A DNA stretch of 64,000 nucleotides from Asaia bogorensis (GTDB taxonomy: Bacteria > Pseudomonadota > Alphaproteobacteria > Acetobacterales > Acetobacteraceae). Location: positions 186,001 to 250,000 of the forward strand of contig CAMBMS010000001.1 in NCBI GenBank assembly GCA_945868845.1, in the 5' to 3' direction. The notes beneath the pieces are model-generated. The model worked only from the letters and a program-made list of their open reading frames with translations, was not told the origin of the DNA and ran no database searches. The translations under genes were made by a program, and so were the position numbers. Shown piece by piece: positions 9,649 to 17,993 of this stretch; position 1 is the stretch's first letter, and the number at the start of each line of letters is the position of its first letter.

Positions 9649-10590
9649 ATGTGGCAACCCAGCGATCGTTACCCCGACCCCGCCGTGCGTGTGCTGGACC
9701 CGGAATACAACAAATACCGCCTGCCGATGGCCTCAGTGGAACGGCTCTACACCGGCTGCCGCTGGTCCGAAGGACCGGTCTGGTTCGGCGAGCATCGCGC
9801 AGTTATCTGGTCCGACATTCCCAATAACCGCATCCTAAAATGGGAAGAAGAAACCGGCGCCGTTTCCGTTTTCCGCAAGCCATCCAACAACGCCAACGGC
9901 CATACGCGCGACCGCCAGGGCCGCCTCGTCGGCTGCGAACACGATGCGCGACGCGTGGTGCGCACGGAATATGATGGCTCCGTCACAATCCTTGCCGATA
10001 ACTATCAGGGCAAGAAACTAAATTCGCCCAATGATGTGGTGGTAAAATCGGACGGCTCCATCTGGTTTTCCGATCCGATGTTTGGCATCTCCGGCTTTTA
10101 CGAAGGCCACAAGGACACCACCGAACTGCCCATGGCCGTATATCGCGTGGACGGACAAACGGGCGCCATCACGAAAGCTACAGACGAAGTCGCTGGTCCC
10201 AACGGCCTCGCCTTCTCGCCCGACGAATCAATCCTCTACATCGTCGCCTCGCGCGCCGACCCGACCAGGCTGATCGTTGCCTACGATGTCGGCGCGGACG
10301 GCAAGGCTCTCGCCAACGGCCGCACCTTCATCGACGCCGCCGGCGGCACGCCCGATGGCTTCCGCGTCGATATCGAAGGCAATCTCTGGTGCGGCTGGGG
10401 CATGGGCAGCGATGAAAACGATGGCGTGCGCATCTTCAATAAATCCGGCGCGCCGATCGGCCATATCTCCCTGCCCGAACGCTGCGCCAATGTCTGCTTC
10501 GGCGGCCGCTACCGCAACCGCCTGTTCATGGCCGCCAGCCACAGCCTGTACTCGATCTACACCAACACCCAGGGCGTCGCCGGCAGTTAA
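9649..10590 (+). CDS. SMP-30/gluconolactonase/LRE family protein
   Basis: Six-bladed beta-propeller lactonase of 313 residues. Family marks are EGPVWF near residue 40 (metal-binding Glu), NSPNDVVVKSDGSIWFSDPMFG (Asn metal ligand), GPNGLAFSPDES and a DGFRVDIEGNLW aspartate motif. It very likely opens a sugar lactone such as gluconolactone. The ATG at 9649 has a good site, AAGGAG, 12 bases upstream. Context with gntK and gnd supports a role in making gluconate. No export signal is visible, so it acts in the cytoplasm. Confidence 0.9.
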   Translation: MWQPSDRYPDPAVRVLDPEYNKYRLPMASVERLYTGCRWSEGPVWFGEHRAVIWSDIPNNRILKWEEETGAVSVFRKPSNNANGHTRDRQGRLVGCEHDARRVVRTEYDGSVTILADNYQGKKLNSPNDVVVKSDGSIWFSDPMFGISGFYEGHKDTTELPMAVYRVDGQTGAITKATDEVAGPNGLAFSPDESILYIVASRADPTRLIVAYDVGADGKALANGRTFIDAAGGTPDGFRVDIEGNLWCGWGMGSDENDGVRIFNKSGAPIGHISLPERCANVCFGGRYRNRLFMAASHSLYSIYTNTQGVAGS

Positions 10591-10696
10591 GACGTTCGTC
10601 GCTTACGCTCAGTCGGCAGCTTCCCGCTCCCCCACCCGATCACTCATTAGGATATGGCCGTTGGATGGCCTGGTTGGGGAGCGGGAAAGTGCCGAC
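10588..10696 (+). repeat. Stop-codon-linked intergenic repeat with 21-bp inverted arms
   Basis: Starting at the TAA of the SMP-30 gene is the motif CGTTCGTCGCTTACGCT (10593-10609), shared with 51080-51096 and partly with 44631-44646. It runs into an inverted repeat: 10612-10632 pairs with 10676-10696 at 19 of 21 positions (GTCGGCAGCTTCCCGC and its complement). The loop is 43 nt. It may end transcription or be a REP-like element. Confidence 0.55.
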
Positions 10697-10716
10697 AGAG
10701 GTGCGGAATGCTCTAA

Positions 10717-10836
10717 GTGCGGATTTGCCAGCTCGACCCGGGACTCGGCGTGCCGAAGTTTCTGGCGACGATGCACTATGCGAATGACGCGGACCTGCAG
10801 CATCTGCGCGACGGGCTGCAGAAAACCGGAATGTAG
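10717..10836 (+). pseudogene. Orphan C-terminal fragment, possibly of an adenylate cyclase-type protein
   Basis: A 39-codon open stretch ends at TAG 10834-10836 and reads like a protein tail, with VPKFLATMHY and LRDGLQKTGM. The ending resembles the GLRKAGL terminus common to cyclase/TPR regulators. There is no recognisable upstream part and an in-frame stop lies directly before it. This is a weak assignment; it may be chance. Confidence 0.3.
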
Positions 10837-10842
10837 GTCGCT

Positions 10843-11268
10843 CTATTCGGGAACGGCCTGGCCCGAGCCGCCGAGCTCCTTGGGGAAGTCCTTGAGCTTG
10901 GGCAGCCCGTCCTTCATCGGCAGCACGGTCTCGGCATAGTTGACGTGCACGCCGGGCTTGAAGGCCGGCGTCGGGGTGGTGGCGGCATAGACGTCCATCA
11001 GGCCGAAGGTCGGATGGTCGGTCATGAGATGGCCGCCGCATTTCACGCAGAACTTGCGGTCGCTGGTCGGCGTCTTCTTAAAGCTGCCGATTTGATCTTT
11101 GCCCTTGGTAACCTTGACGTTCTCGGGCTTCCACAGGGTGAAGGCATTGACCGGCCCGGCCGACCACGAGCGGCACGAGCGGCAGTAGCATTAGCCCATG
11201 CCCTCGGGGTTGCCTGAAACCTCGGGGGTGACGGTGCCGCAGAAACAACTGCCTGTGTGCGTGACCAT
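10843..11268 (-). pseudogene. GFA-family (CENP-V/GFA domain) protein interrupted by one TAA
   Basis: Reads as an intact 141-codon GFA-domain protein except for one in-frame TAA at 11191-11193. Before the stop come MVTHTGSCFCGTV and NPEGMG; after it come CYCRSCRSWSAGP and KFCVKCGGHLMT, together the zinc-binding cysteine sets of the family. Relatives usually have GYCHC at this place, so a tyrosine codon changing to TAA would explain it. The ribosome site (GGAAGGAGG) and the C-terminus look healthy, so decay is recent, or there is a sequencing error. The family includes glutathione-dependent formaldehyde-activating enzymes, but function of most members is unknown. Confidence 0.85.
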
Positions 11269-11356
11269 GACCTCCTTCCTGTTTGTTGGTTGATGTGGCC
11301 TCAGATAAGGATGGAAAACCAGCGAGGCCGAGGGTAAGGCCCCCGGCCGTCCTGCC

Positions 11357-12889
11357 TTACTCCGCCGCCTGAGCGTGCAGCAGGTCCAACGCTTCCTCAT
11401 AGACCGTCATGTTCTTGCCGAACGAAATCGCTGCCGCCTGCGCCCCGCTCACCAGATGCATCCAGCGCCAGGGCTCACGCGTGGCATGGAACTCCTCCAC
11501 GATCGCCTGATGATGCTTGAAGGCATGCATCTCGGTAAAACTATCATGGCAGACGATTTCCGCCAGCCGCGCGATCAGTGCCTCCGGGTCATAGCGGAGC
11601 TCGACATATTGCTGCGCCAGATTCACAGTGTTCTTCACTTCCGGCACCGCGCGCATCATGCCCAGATTGGTCACCTTGGACCAATCCGTCGGCGGCTGAT
11701 GATAGATGCTGTCCGCGATTGCATCCAGCAAATCGGTCTGGGAGCGATGCGGCAGCGCCGCCACCGCGTCCATATCCGGTTGCTTGGTCGGTTCCATGCG
11801 GTATTGCGTAGCTTTAACTTCCGGCCCCGTGTGCCAGAACAGCAGTACCAGCAGCTTGTTACGCAGGCTCAACCCGTCCAGGCGCAGCAAGTAGCGACGC
11901 AGATTGGCGCTGGTATGAAGATGCACATCCATAGGGTTGCCGGTCAGCGAGCGCATGAACAGTCCGGCCGCGCCGATCGACAGTGCCTCCCCCGCGCCAT
12001 CCAGAGACAGCCCCGCCGCCAAGGCCTTAGCGATCATCTCTGGAATTTCGTTGTAATTGTTACACGCGCCAATAGATTCGCCCACGAAACCGATGGCCGC
12101 GGTTTCATCCTCGCCGCTTTGCTGCCGCGTCACGCAATTCAGCAGGTCGTATTCCACGATCAACCCGTCGATATCGGGTAGCACACGCGCCATCGGGAAT
12201 CGCGCAACGTAGCGTACGGCCGGGCGCATCAGCACTTTCAGATGTTCGGCACCGTAGTTCTGCAGGTAGCGCCAAGTATTGGCCGGAAAGATGAAATAAT
12301 GATCGTCGAGCGCGTTCTTGGGGATGGCAACGCTCATCAACAGATCGAACGCTTCCATTGGCGGGACATTGTCCCACAGCCACAGGAATAGGTGATCGGC
12401 TTTGTTGCTCTCACCGCGATTGACCGCCTTTAAGAAAGCTTCCTTGGTCGCCTCGATCCCTGCCGCACTCACTACGTCGCCACCCCCATCGGCCGCCATG
12501 TCCGCGAGGCGAGAAACCGTGGCTTTGGCGGCATCCATTGGCGCGAATTCCAGCAATTGATACGGCCCCGTCACTGGATCGTTGATATGTTTATTCGCCA
12601 GCGCCACGTGCTGCAGAATGGGCACGAAGCGCTGCTCGCCCTCTAGCCGCTCGGACAGCTTCGTCACCGCATACAGCCCGGCCAGTGGATGAAGCGGCCC
12701 CCCATGATGGCCGGGCGGCAGATCGGAGGACCGCGTCACCGCTAGCGCCGAGGCCGTCAGCATGGCACGCACAGAAACACCTCCCCGCAGCCTGTCCAGC
12801 GTGCGATCTACGATCTCGCTTGGTGGCGTATCCTCGATGAACTGAACCAAGGGCTCGATGGCGGCATCGTATTGGACGCGTTGGGGCAT
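11357..12889 (-). CDS. Conserved-looking protein of unknown function, 510 aa
   Basis: Not recognised with confidence. The protein looks soluble and mostly helical, with no signal peptide and no long hydrophobic segment. It is rich in histidine clusters that could bind metal: PPGHHGGPLHPLAG around residues 58-71, DVHLHTS in the middle, and HDSFTEMHAFKHHQ near the C-terminus. The arrangement recalls questin-oxidase-like (DUF4243) proteins, but that is a guess. Codon use and composition match the neighbours, so it is a real gene. The ATG at 12889 follows GGAG. It stands alone between two pseudogenes. Confidence 0.75.
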   Translation of the reverse strand: MPQRVQYDAAIEPLVQFIEDTPPSEIVDRTLDRLRGGVSVRAMLTASALAVTRSSDLPPGHHGGPLHPLAGLYAVTKLSERLEGEQRFVPILQHVALANKHINDPVTGPYQLLEFAPMDAAKATVSRLADMAADGGGDVVSAAGIEATKEAFLKAVNRGESNKADHLFLWLWDNVPPMEAFDLLMSVAIPKNALDDHYFIFPANTWRYLQNYGAEHLKVLMRPAVRYVARFPMARVLPDIDGLIVEYDLLNCVTRQQSGEDETAAIGFVGESIGACNNYNEIPEMIAKALAAGLSLDGAGEALSIGAAGLFMRSLTGNPMDVHLHTSANLRRYLLRLDGLSLRNKLLVLLFWHTGPEVKATQYRMEPTKQPDMDAVAALPHRSQTDLLDAIADSIYHQPPTDWSKVTNLGMMRAVPEVKNTVNLAQQYVELRYDPEALIARLAEIVCHDSFTEMHAFKHHQAIVEEFHATREPWRWMHLVSGAQAAAISFGKNMTVYEEALDLLHAQAAE

Positions 12890-13127
12890 TGGGGGTCTCC
12901 GGCTAGGGTGAACTCTCCGACACTACCGTTCTGTCTCGCCCGGCACCCACGCTTCCTGGGCCTCGCGCCAGCAGCGCGAGGCTTTAATGAGGCCGCCAGA
13001 GATCGTCACGCGCGCCGCCCCAGCTGTCAACAAAAGATCGACACAGGAACCCCCGGTCAGATTTACCCGACATCCTAGATTCCGGCCACACAGCAGCATA
13101 AATCGTTCTCCGGACGGAGTATCCCCA

Positions 13128-13695
13128 TGTCACACATGCCCCCCTCCAACCTTCTCGCGGCCGCCCCCTGCTGGCCACCGCACTGCGTGCCAGCCCCCAG
13201 GCGCAGGAAAAATCGTCCGCGTCGGCGGCTTCGTCAGCCGGGTTAACACCAACGCCCGCGGACTGGAGCTCACCTGGGCCCTCGCTTTCCTCCCGGGCGG
13301 GGCAATGCTGGTCACAGAACGCCCCGGCCGGCTGCGTCGCCGACGGCACGCTGTCCGCGCCACTTGCCGGCATTGCCACCGGCCATGCGCAGGGCCAGGG
13401 CCGGCTACTCCATATCGCCCTTGGCATCGTTCTAGGCCCGGATTTCTCCACCAGCCGGCTGGTCTACTCTGGCCTAAGCGGAACCCCGCCCCGGCTGGCG
13501 TGGCAGCCTGCTGCTCGGCGGCCTGCAATCGGATGCCATCACCCGCCTCATCCCCGATGGCGAGACCGTCACCGCCGTGGATTGCGTTCTCCTCGCCGGT
13601 GTCCGCATCCGCGATTTCCGCCAGGGCCCTGATGGCCTGATCTACGCCTGACCGACGCCGCCAACGATGAGCTCCTGAGCCTCTCGTCCTACTGA
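13128..13695 (+). pseudogene. PQQ-dependent sugar (glucose/sorbosone) dehydrogenase remnant
   Basis: Begins with an ATG behind CGGAG and a signal-peptide-like start, but recognisable blocks are in different frames: LELTWALAFLPGGAMLVTER, then GTLSAPLAGI and LGPDFSTSRLVYS, then IRDFRQGPDGLIYALTDA close to the TGA at 13693. These are the blades of soluble aldose/sorbosone dehydrogenase-type beta-propellers. Intact members have about 370 residues; the central half is missing and at least three frameshifts are present. The 234 bp between the preceding gene and this remnant (12890-13123) show no gene. Confidence 0.8.
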
Positions 13696-13749
13696 CACCT
13701 CTTTCAGCATTCACCGCATTGGCCCTAAAGTCCGCGCCGGAGGGAACAC

Positions 13750-14883
13750 ATGAGCAAATTCAGTTTTTCCAGCGAGCAGGATGAATTCCGTACCAATCTG
13801 CGCCGCTATCTGGCTGACCATGTCCCCCCAAAGGAAGTGCGCCGGCTGATGGAAACCGAAACCGGCTGGGACCGCGCCTTCTGGCGCCGCCTCAACAACG
13901 ATCTCGGCGTCGCCGCCATCCATATCCCCGAGAAGTATGGCGGCCACGGCTTCGGTTTCGGCGAGCTCGGCATCGTCATGGAGGAAATGGGCCGCGCCCT
14001 TGTCTGCGTCCCCCTCCTGGCCTCCGCCGTCTTGGCCGCCAACGCGATCCTGAACGCCGGCACCGAGGCCGAGAAACGCGCCCTCCTCCCCACCATCGCC
14101 AGCGGCGAAACAGTTTCGACCGTCGCCAGCGCCGAGGATAACGGCAGTTGGGATGCCGGCGCCACCACCCTGATTGCCACGCTATCCGCCGGCGACTTTC
14201 GTCTCGACGGTCATAAAAGCTTTGTGCTCGACGGCCACACGGCGGATCTGATCGTCGTCCTTGCGCGCGCCCCCGGCAGCACAGGCGAGGCCGGCCTCTC
14301 CTTCTTCACCGTCCCCGGCGATGCGCCGGGCCTGACGCGGCGGTTGCTGCAATCGATGGATCCGACGCGCAAGCTCGCCCGCCTGGAATTCAACGCGGTG
14401 CAAGCTACTCCGCTCGGCAGCGCAGGTAGCGCCGCCGCGGCGTTCGCCAAAACTATGACGCAGGCAAATGCCTGCCTTGCAAATGAAATGGTCGGCGGCG
14501 CCGACCGGTTGCGCGAAGACGCCTTCGCCTACGCTATGATGCGCATGCAGTTCGGACGCGCCATCGCCTCCTTCCAATCGATGAAACACAAACACGCGGA
14601 CATGCTGCTGGAAGTGGAACTGGCGAAATCCGCCGCCTACTATGCCGCCGCGGCCCTCGATGACGGCGACGCCGATGCCCCCGCCATGGCCTCTCTCGCC
14701 AAGGCCAGTGCCAGCGAGACCTATCTGCAAACCGCCATCCACGCCATCCAAATCCATGGCGGCATCGGCTTTACCTGGGATAACGATACGCATCTATGGT
14801 TCAAGCGCGCCAAAAGCTCCGAAGTGCTGTTCGGTGACGCCGCGCATCATCGCGAACTTATGCTGCGCAACTGGGCTGCGTGA
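13750..14883 (+). CDS. Acyl-CoA dehydrogenase, smaller subunit-like
   Basis: FAD flavoprotein of 377 residues with the three-domain acyl-CoA dehydrogenase layout: helical N-domain with IPEKYGGHGFGFGELGIVMEEMGR, a beta middle domain, and a C-terminal domain with QFGRAIASFQSMKHKHADM and AIQIHGGIGFTWDNDTHLWFKRAK. The middle domain is degenerate in the usual TEP/WIT motifs (it has SAEDN), as in the non-catalytic partner of alpha2beta2 dehydrogenases. GGAGGGAA precedes the ATG. The gene for a second dehydrogenase begins 11 bases after its stop, so the two probably form one complex. Substrate unknown. Confidence 0.88.
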   Translation: MSKFSFSSEQDEFRTNLRRYLADHVPPKEVRRLMETETGWDRAFWRRLNNDLGVAAIHIPEKYGGHGFGFGELGIVMEEMGRALVCVPLLASAVLAANAILNAGTEAEKRALLPTIASGETVSTVASAEDNGSWDAGATTLIATLSAGDFRLDGHKSFVLDGHTADLIVVLARAPGSTGEAGLSFFTVPGDAPGLTRRLLQSMDPTRKLARLEFNAVQATPLGSAGSAAAAFAKTMTQANACLANEMVGGADRLREDAFAYAMMRMQFGRAIASFQSMKHKHADMLLEVELAKSAAYYAAAALDDGDADAPAMASLAKASASETYLQTAIHAIQIHGGIGFTWDNDTHLWFKRAKSSEVLFGDAAHHRELMLRNWAA

Positions 14884-14894
14884 GGGAAGAAAAC

Positions 14895-16151
14895 ATGAAC
14901 GAAGCAGCCGAATCCGCCGTCCGCGCCGAAGTCAGCGCCTGGCTCAATGCCAACTGGAACCCCGAACGCGGCCTCGTCGAATGGCGCAACATGCTGGCCG
15001 ATTCCGGCTGGGGCGTGCCACACTGGCCGAAGCAATGGTATGGTCGCGATCTTCCCGTCGGCCTGGTGCCGATGGTCGAGGAAGAATTCAAGCGCATCGG
15101 CGCCGTCGGCGTCGCCAAGGTCGGCATCCGCGTCCTCGCCGCCGCCACCATCCTCGCGCATGGCAACGATATGCATAAAGAAAAATTCCTTCGCCGTATC
15201 TTAACCGGCGAGGATGCGTGGTGCCAGCTCTTCAGCGAACCCGGTTCCGGCTCAGACGCGGCGGGCGCCGTCACCCGCGCCGATCTGCGCGGCAATCAGT
15301 GGATCGTTAATGGCCAAAAAGTCTGGACGTCCGGGGCGCAAAAAGCGCATTGGGGTCTTTTACTCGCCCGCACCGATTGGGATAAGCCCAAGCACGCTGG
15401 CCTTTCTTACTTCATCATCGGCATGCACCAGACCGGCGTGAAAGTACAGCCCCTGAAACAGATGAACGGCCACGCCACCTTCAACCAGGTTTTTCTGACC
15501 GACGCCGCCGTGCCACCGGAATTCATGCTCGGCCGCGAAGGCGAGGGCTGGGCTGTCACCACTACCACCTTGATGCATGAACGCCGCGGCGCGGATGCCT
15601 TGCGCGGCTGGTCCATGAGTTCGGACCTGCCCGGCCGCGCCTATGAGGAAGAACGTAAGGAAATCAGCGTCGATCTCGCTCCCTATAAGTGGTACCCGCA
15701 ACGCGCTGGCCGCGTTGATCTCCTGCTCCCCCGCGCAAGGGAAACCGGCGGCATTGATGACCCGGTCATTCGCCAGGAACTAGCCAAGCTCCTCATAATG
15801 TCTAAATCCTCCGAATGGACGGCGCGCCGCGCCCGCGCCGCGCAGGCGCAAGGCAAGCCGCAAGGCCCGGAAGGATCATTGGGGAAACTCGCCTCCAGCC
15901 ATGTCGCTCGCCTCGCCGCACGCATCCACACGCAACTCTCCGGCGCCGCCGCTCTGCTCACCGGTCCCGACGGCGAGATGGACGGGCTGATCGCGGAGAT
16001 CCTCGTCTCCGTCCCCGCCACCTCCATCGCCGGTGGCACGGACGAGATCCAGCGCAACATCATCGCTGAACGCGTACTGAAAATGCCGCGTGAAGCCGCC
16101 GTCGATACCAACCGGCCGTTTCGCGACGTGCCGCGCAACATCGCGTCATAA
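14895..16151 (+). CDS. Acyl-CoA dehydrogenase, larger subunit-like
   Basis: The 418-residue FAD enzyme has QLFSEPGSGSDAAG (substrate/FAD loop), GQKVWTSGAQKAHWGLLLART (the WxTSG motif) and AGGTDEIQRNIIAERVL at the C-terminus. The glutamate found before GT in medium-chain enzymes is replaced by glycine here, so the catalytic base would have to sit elsewhere, as in the long-chain/isovaleryl type, or in the partner. The ATG at 14895 follows GAGGGAAGA. It is probably co-translated with the preceding dehydrogenase; a Bug solute-binding protein gene follows. Together they suggest uptake and oxidation of an unusual carboxylic acid. Confidence 0.9.
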   Translation: MNEAAESAVRAEVSAWLNANWNPERGLVEWRNMLADSGWGVPHWPKQWYGRDLPVGLVPMVEEEFKRIGAVGVAKVGIRVLAAATILAHGNDMHKEKFLRRILTGEDAWCQLFSEPGSGSDAAGAVTRADLRGNQWIVNGQKVWTSGAQKAHWGLLLARTDWDKPKHAGLSYFIIGMHQTGVKVQPLKQMNGHATFNQVFLTDAAVPPEFMLGREGEGWAVTTTTLMHERRGADALRGWSMSSDLPGRAYEEERKEISVDLAPYKWYPQRAGRVDLLLPRARETGGIDDPVIRQELAKLLIMSKSSEWTARRARAAQAQGKPQGPEGSLGKLASSHVARLAARIHTQLSGAAALLTGPDGEMDGLIAEILVSVPATSIAGGTDEIQRNIIAERVLKMPREAAVDTNRPFRDVPRNIAS

Positions 16152-16211
16152 GCCGCATCAAAAAGTTAGTAAAATAAAACTTGAAAGCTAATAAAAATAG
16201 GAAAAATAAAA
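16152..16211 (+). promoter_or_regulatory. AT-rich leader of the Bug protein gene
   Basis: Sixty bases at roughly 20% GC, in a high-GC surrounding, composed of repeated A-runs (AAAATAAAA type) just before the start codon. TAGGAAAAATAAAA supplies a weak ribosome site. The A-runs may serve as an unstructured translation enhancer or promoter region. No exact -35/-10 pair is claimed. Confidence 0.4.
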
Positions 16212-17189
16212 ATGTCCATCCGTCTGCTACCGGCACTGCTCGCCTGCTGCCTTGCCGTCCCCCTTCCCTCCCTCGCCCAGGATAATTGGCCGACCAAGCC
16301 GATCCGCTGGATCGTTACCTTTGCTGTCGGCGGCGGTGTCGATATCGCGTCCCGCATCATCACGCCAAAAATGTCGGAGCTGCTCGGACAGCAGATCCTG
16401 GTCGATAACCGGCCGGGCGCCGGCGGCGTCATCGGCGCCGACGCGGGCGCGAAAGCGCCGCCGGACGGCTATACGGTGCTGATGGCCGACACCTCCTCTT
16501 TCGGGATCAATCCCTGGCTCTATAAGAAACTTCCCTATGATCCCGAAAAGGATTTTTCCCCGATCGGCGAGGCGATCGCCACCTCCTTCACCCTCGCCGT
16601 GCATAAATCCGTCCCGGCAACGGATTTAAAAAGCTTCGTCGAAATCGTGCGCGCCGCCCCCGGCAAATACTCCTATGGCTCGCCCGGCCTCGGCACCACG
16701 CCGCATCTCTGTGCCGAGCAGATGAAATCCATGGCCGGCGGCCTCGATATCGTCCACGTCCCCTATCGTGGTGCCGGCCCCGTGGTGAACGACCTCACCG
16801 CCGGCCAGATCGCCATGAGCTTCCTCGTCCCCGCGACGCTGCTCCCGCATCTGGGAAGCGGCGCCCTACGCGGCCTCGGCGTCGGTCTGAAAACCCGCGA
16901 CCCGGCGCTACCCGACATCCCAACCCTGGAGGCGCAGGGGCTGAACGGCTTCGAATGCTTCGGCTGGTTTGGCCTCTTTGCCCCGACCAAAACCCCGGAT
17001 CGTATCGTCAAGCACCTGAACGCGGTGCTGAATATCGCCCTCGCCGACTCCGCCGTGATCGAACGCCTTGCCGCGACCGGCCTGCGCCCCACCCCTGGCT
17101 CCACCCCCGACAGCTTCGCCGCCATGGTCCGTGCCGACCGTGCCAAATGGGGACCGGTGGTCAAAGGCATCGGCATGCAACTGGATTAG
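16212..17189 (+). CDS. Bug/TctC family periplasmic solute-binding protein
   Basis: Secreted binding protein of 325 residues with a signal peptide ending at LPSLAQDNWPTKPI. Hallmarks are WPTKPIRWIVTF, GGGVDIASRI, VDNRPGAGGVIGAD and the GSPGLGTTPHL / VPYRGAGP ligand-loop motifs. Such proteins bind small carboxylates and usually work with TctAB transporters, none of which is in this window. It follows the acyl-CoA dehydrogenase pair and may bind their precursor acid. Confidence 0.92.
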   Translation: MSIRLLPALLACCLAVPLPSLAQDNWPTKPIRWIVTFAVGGGVDIASRIITPKMSELLGQQILVDNRPGAGGVIGADAGAKAPPDGYTVLMADTSSFGINPWLYKKLPYDPEKDFSPIGEAIATSFTLAVHKSVPATDLKSFVEIVRAAPGKYSYGSPGLGTTPHLCAEQMKSMAGGLDIVHVPYRGAGPVVNDLTAGQIAMSFLVPATLLPHLGSGALRGLGVGLKTRDPALPDIPTLEAQGLNGFECFGWFGLFAPTKTPDRIVKHLNAVLNIALADSAVIERLAATGLRPTPGSTPDSFAAMVRADRAKWGPVVKGIGMQLD

Positions 17190-17219
17190 GAGCATGTTCG
17201 AAAAGTTCGGTATTACCCC

Positions 17220-17885
17220 TCACTCCTCAACAGGATCGAGCAACGCCGCGCTGTCATGACGCACATTGTTCACTGCGGTGGAAACCATCCACCGCCGTAA
17301 AGGCGCACCGGACGGACGCAGCAGCGCCGCCGCGTCCCCCGCGCCTTCGCCCAACCAGAGCGGCCAGTCTGGTTCTTCCAGGATCACCGGCATGCGTTCA
17401 TGCAGATCGCGCAACGAATCGGTAGCGGCGGTGGTCAGGATGGCGAAACTGCGGATCACCGAACCATCCGCGCCGCGCCATCCTTCCCACAGGCCGGCGA
17501 ACACCAGCGGCGCCCCATCTGCACGCGCGATCGCCCAAGGCTGTTTGGCGCCATCCAGGCCATGCCATTCATAAAATGCGTCCGCCGGCACCAGGCAGTG
17601 CCGGCGCGCGAAGGCATCACGAAACATCGACGTGCTCGCCGCGGTCTCGCTGCGTGCATTAATCGGTTGGCGGGTAGTCCTGGGCTCCTTCGCCCAGTGC
17701 GGCAGCAGGCCCCAGCGCAACAGATCGAGGTGACGCGCCCTAGTCTCGGGATGCAACCGGATCACCGGCGCCAGCCGGGACGGCGCCATGTTCCAGCTGG
17801 GCGCGGAGTTGGGCGGCGGGTTCACAGTGCGAAACACCGCGCGCAACGCCTCCGTTGGCAGCAAGCTGGCATACCGTCCGCACAT
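17220..17885 (-). CDS. SRAP family protein (YedK/HMCES-like)
   Basis: The 221-residue product begins MCGRYA, where Cys2 after removal of Met is the residue that forms a thiazolidine cross-link with abasic sites in single-stranded DNA. Other family marks are NMAPS, INARSET, FYEW with the active-site glutamate, and HERMPVIL with the histidine. It should protect abasic DNA at replication forks. No SOS box was sought in detail. It is convergent with the Bug gene and is separated from ispE by a large palindrome. Confidence 0.92.
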   Translation of the reverse strand: MCGRYASLLPTEALRAVFRTVNPPPNSAPSWNMAPSRLAPVIRLHPETRARHLDLLRWGLLPHWAKEPRTTRQPINARSETAASTSMFRDAFARRHCLVPADAFYEWHGLDGAKQPWAIARADGAPLVFAGLWEGWRGADGSVIRSFAILTTAATDSLRDLHERMPVILEEPDWPLWLGEGAGDAAALLRPSGAPLRRWMVSTAVNNVRHDSAALLDPVEE

Positions 17886-17925
17886 GGTCGGATTTTTCGA
17901 CCAAACGCCGGCGGCGGCAAGCCCG

Positions 17926-17993
17926 CCGCGGTTAGGGCGTTTGTGACCTCAGTTAGGCCGGACCGACTGAAGTCACAAACGCCCTAACCGCGG
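17926..17993. repeat. Large palindrome at the ispE stop, 22-bp perfect arms
   Basis: Arms 17926-17947 and 17972-17993 are perfect reverse complements of 22 bp (CCGCGGTTAGGGCGTTTGTG and so on). After one mismatch the stem continues with TCAGT/ACTGA. The right arm contains the ispE TAG. Read from that stop, TAGGGCGTTTGT then CAGTCGG resembles the stop-linked repeat seen at 10.6 and 51.1 kb. It probably terminates ispE transcription and may be a palindromic pair of that repeat. Confidence 0.65.

Noticed and set aside
8880-13695. Insertion sequence or prophage as the cause of the pseudogenes
   Set aside because: No transposase, integrase or terminal repeat with target duplication was seen; the genes decay by point changes and deletions.
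16152-16211. Replication origin or attachment site
   Set aside because: Only 60 bp of A-rich sequence, with no DnaA boxes, iterons or flanking repeats seen.
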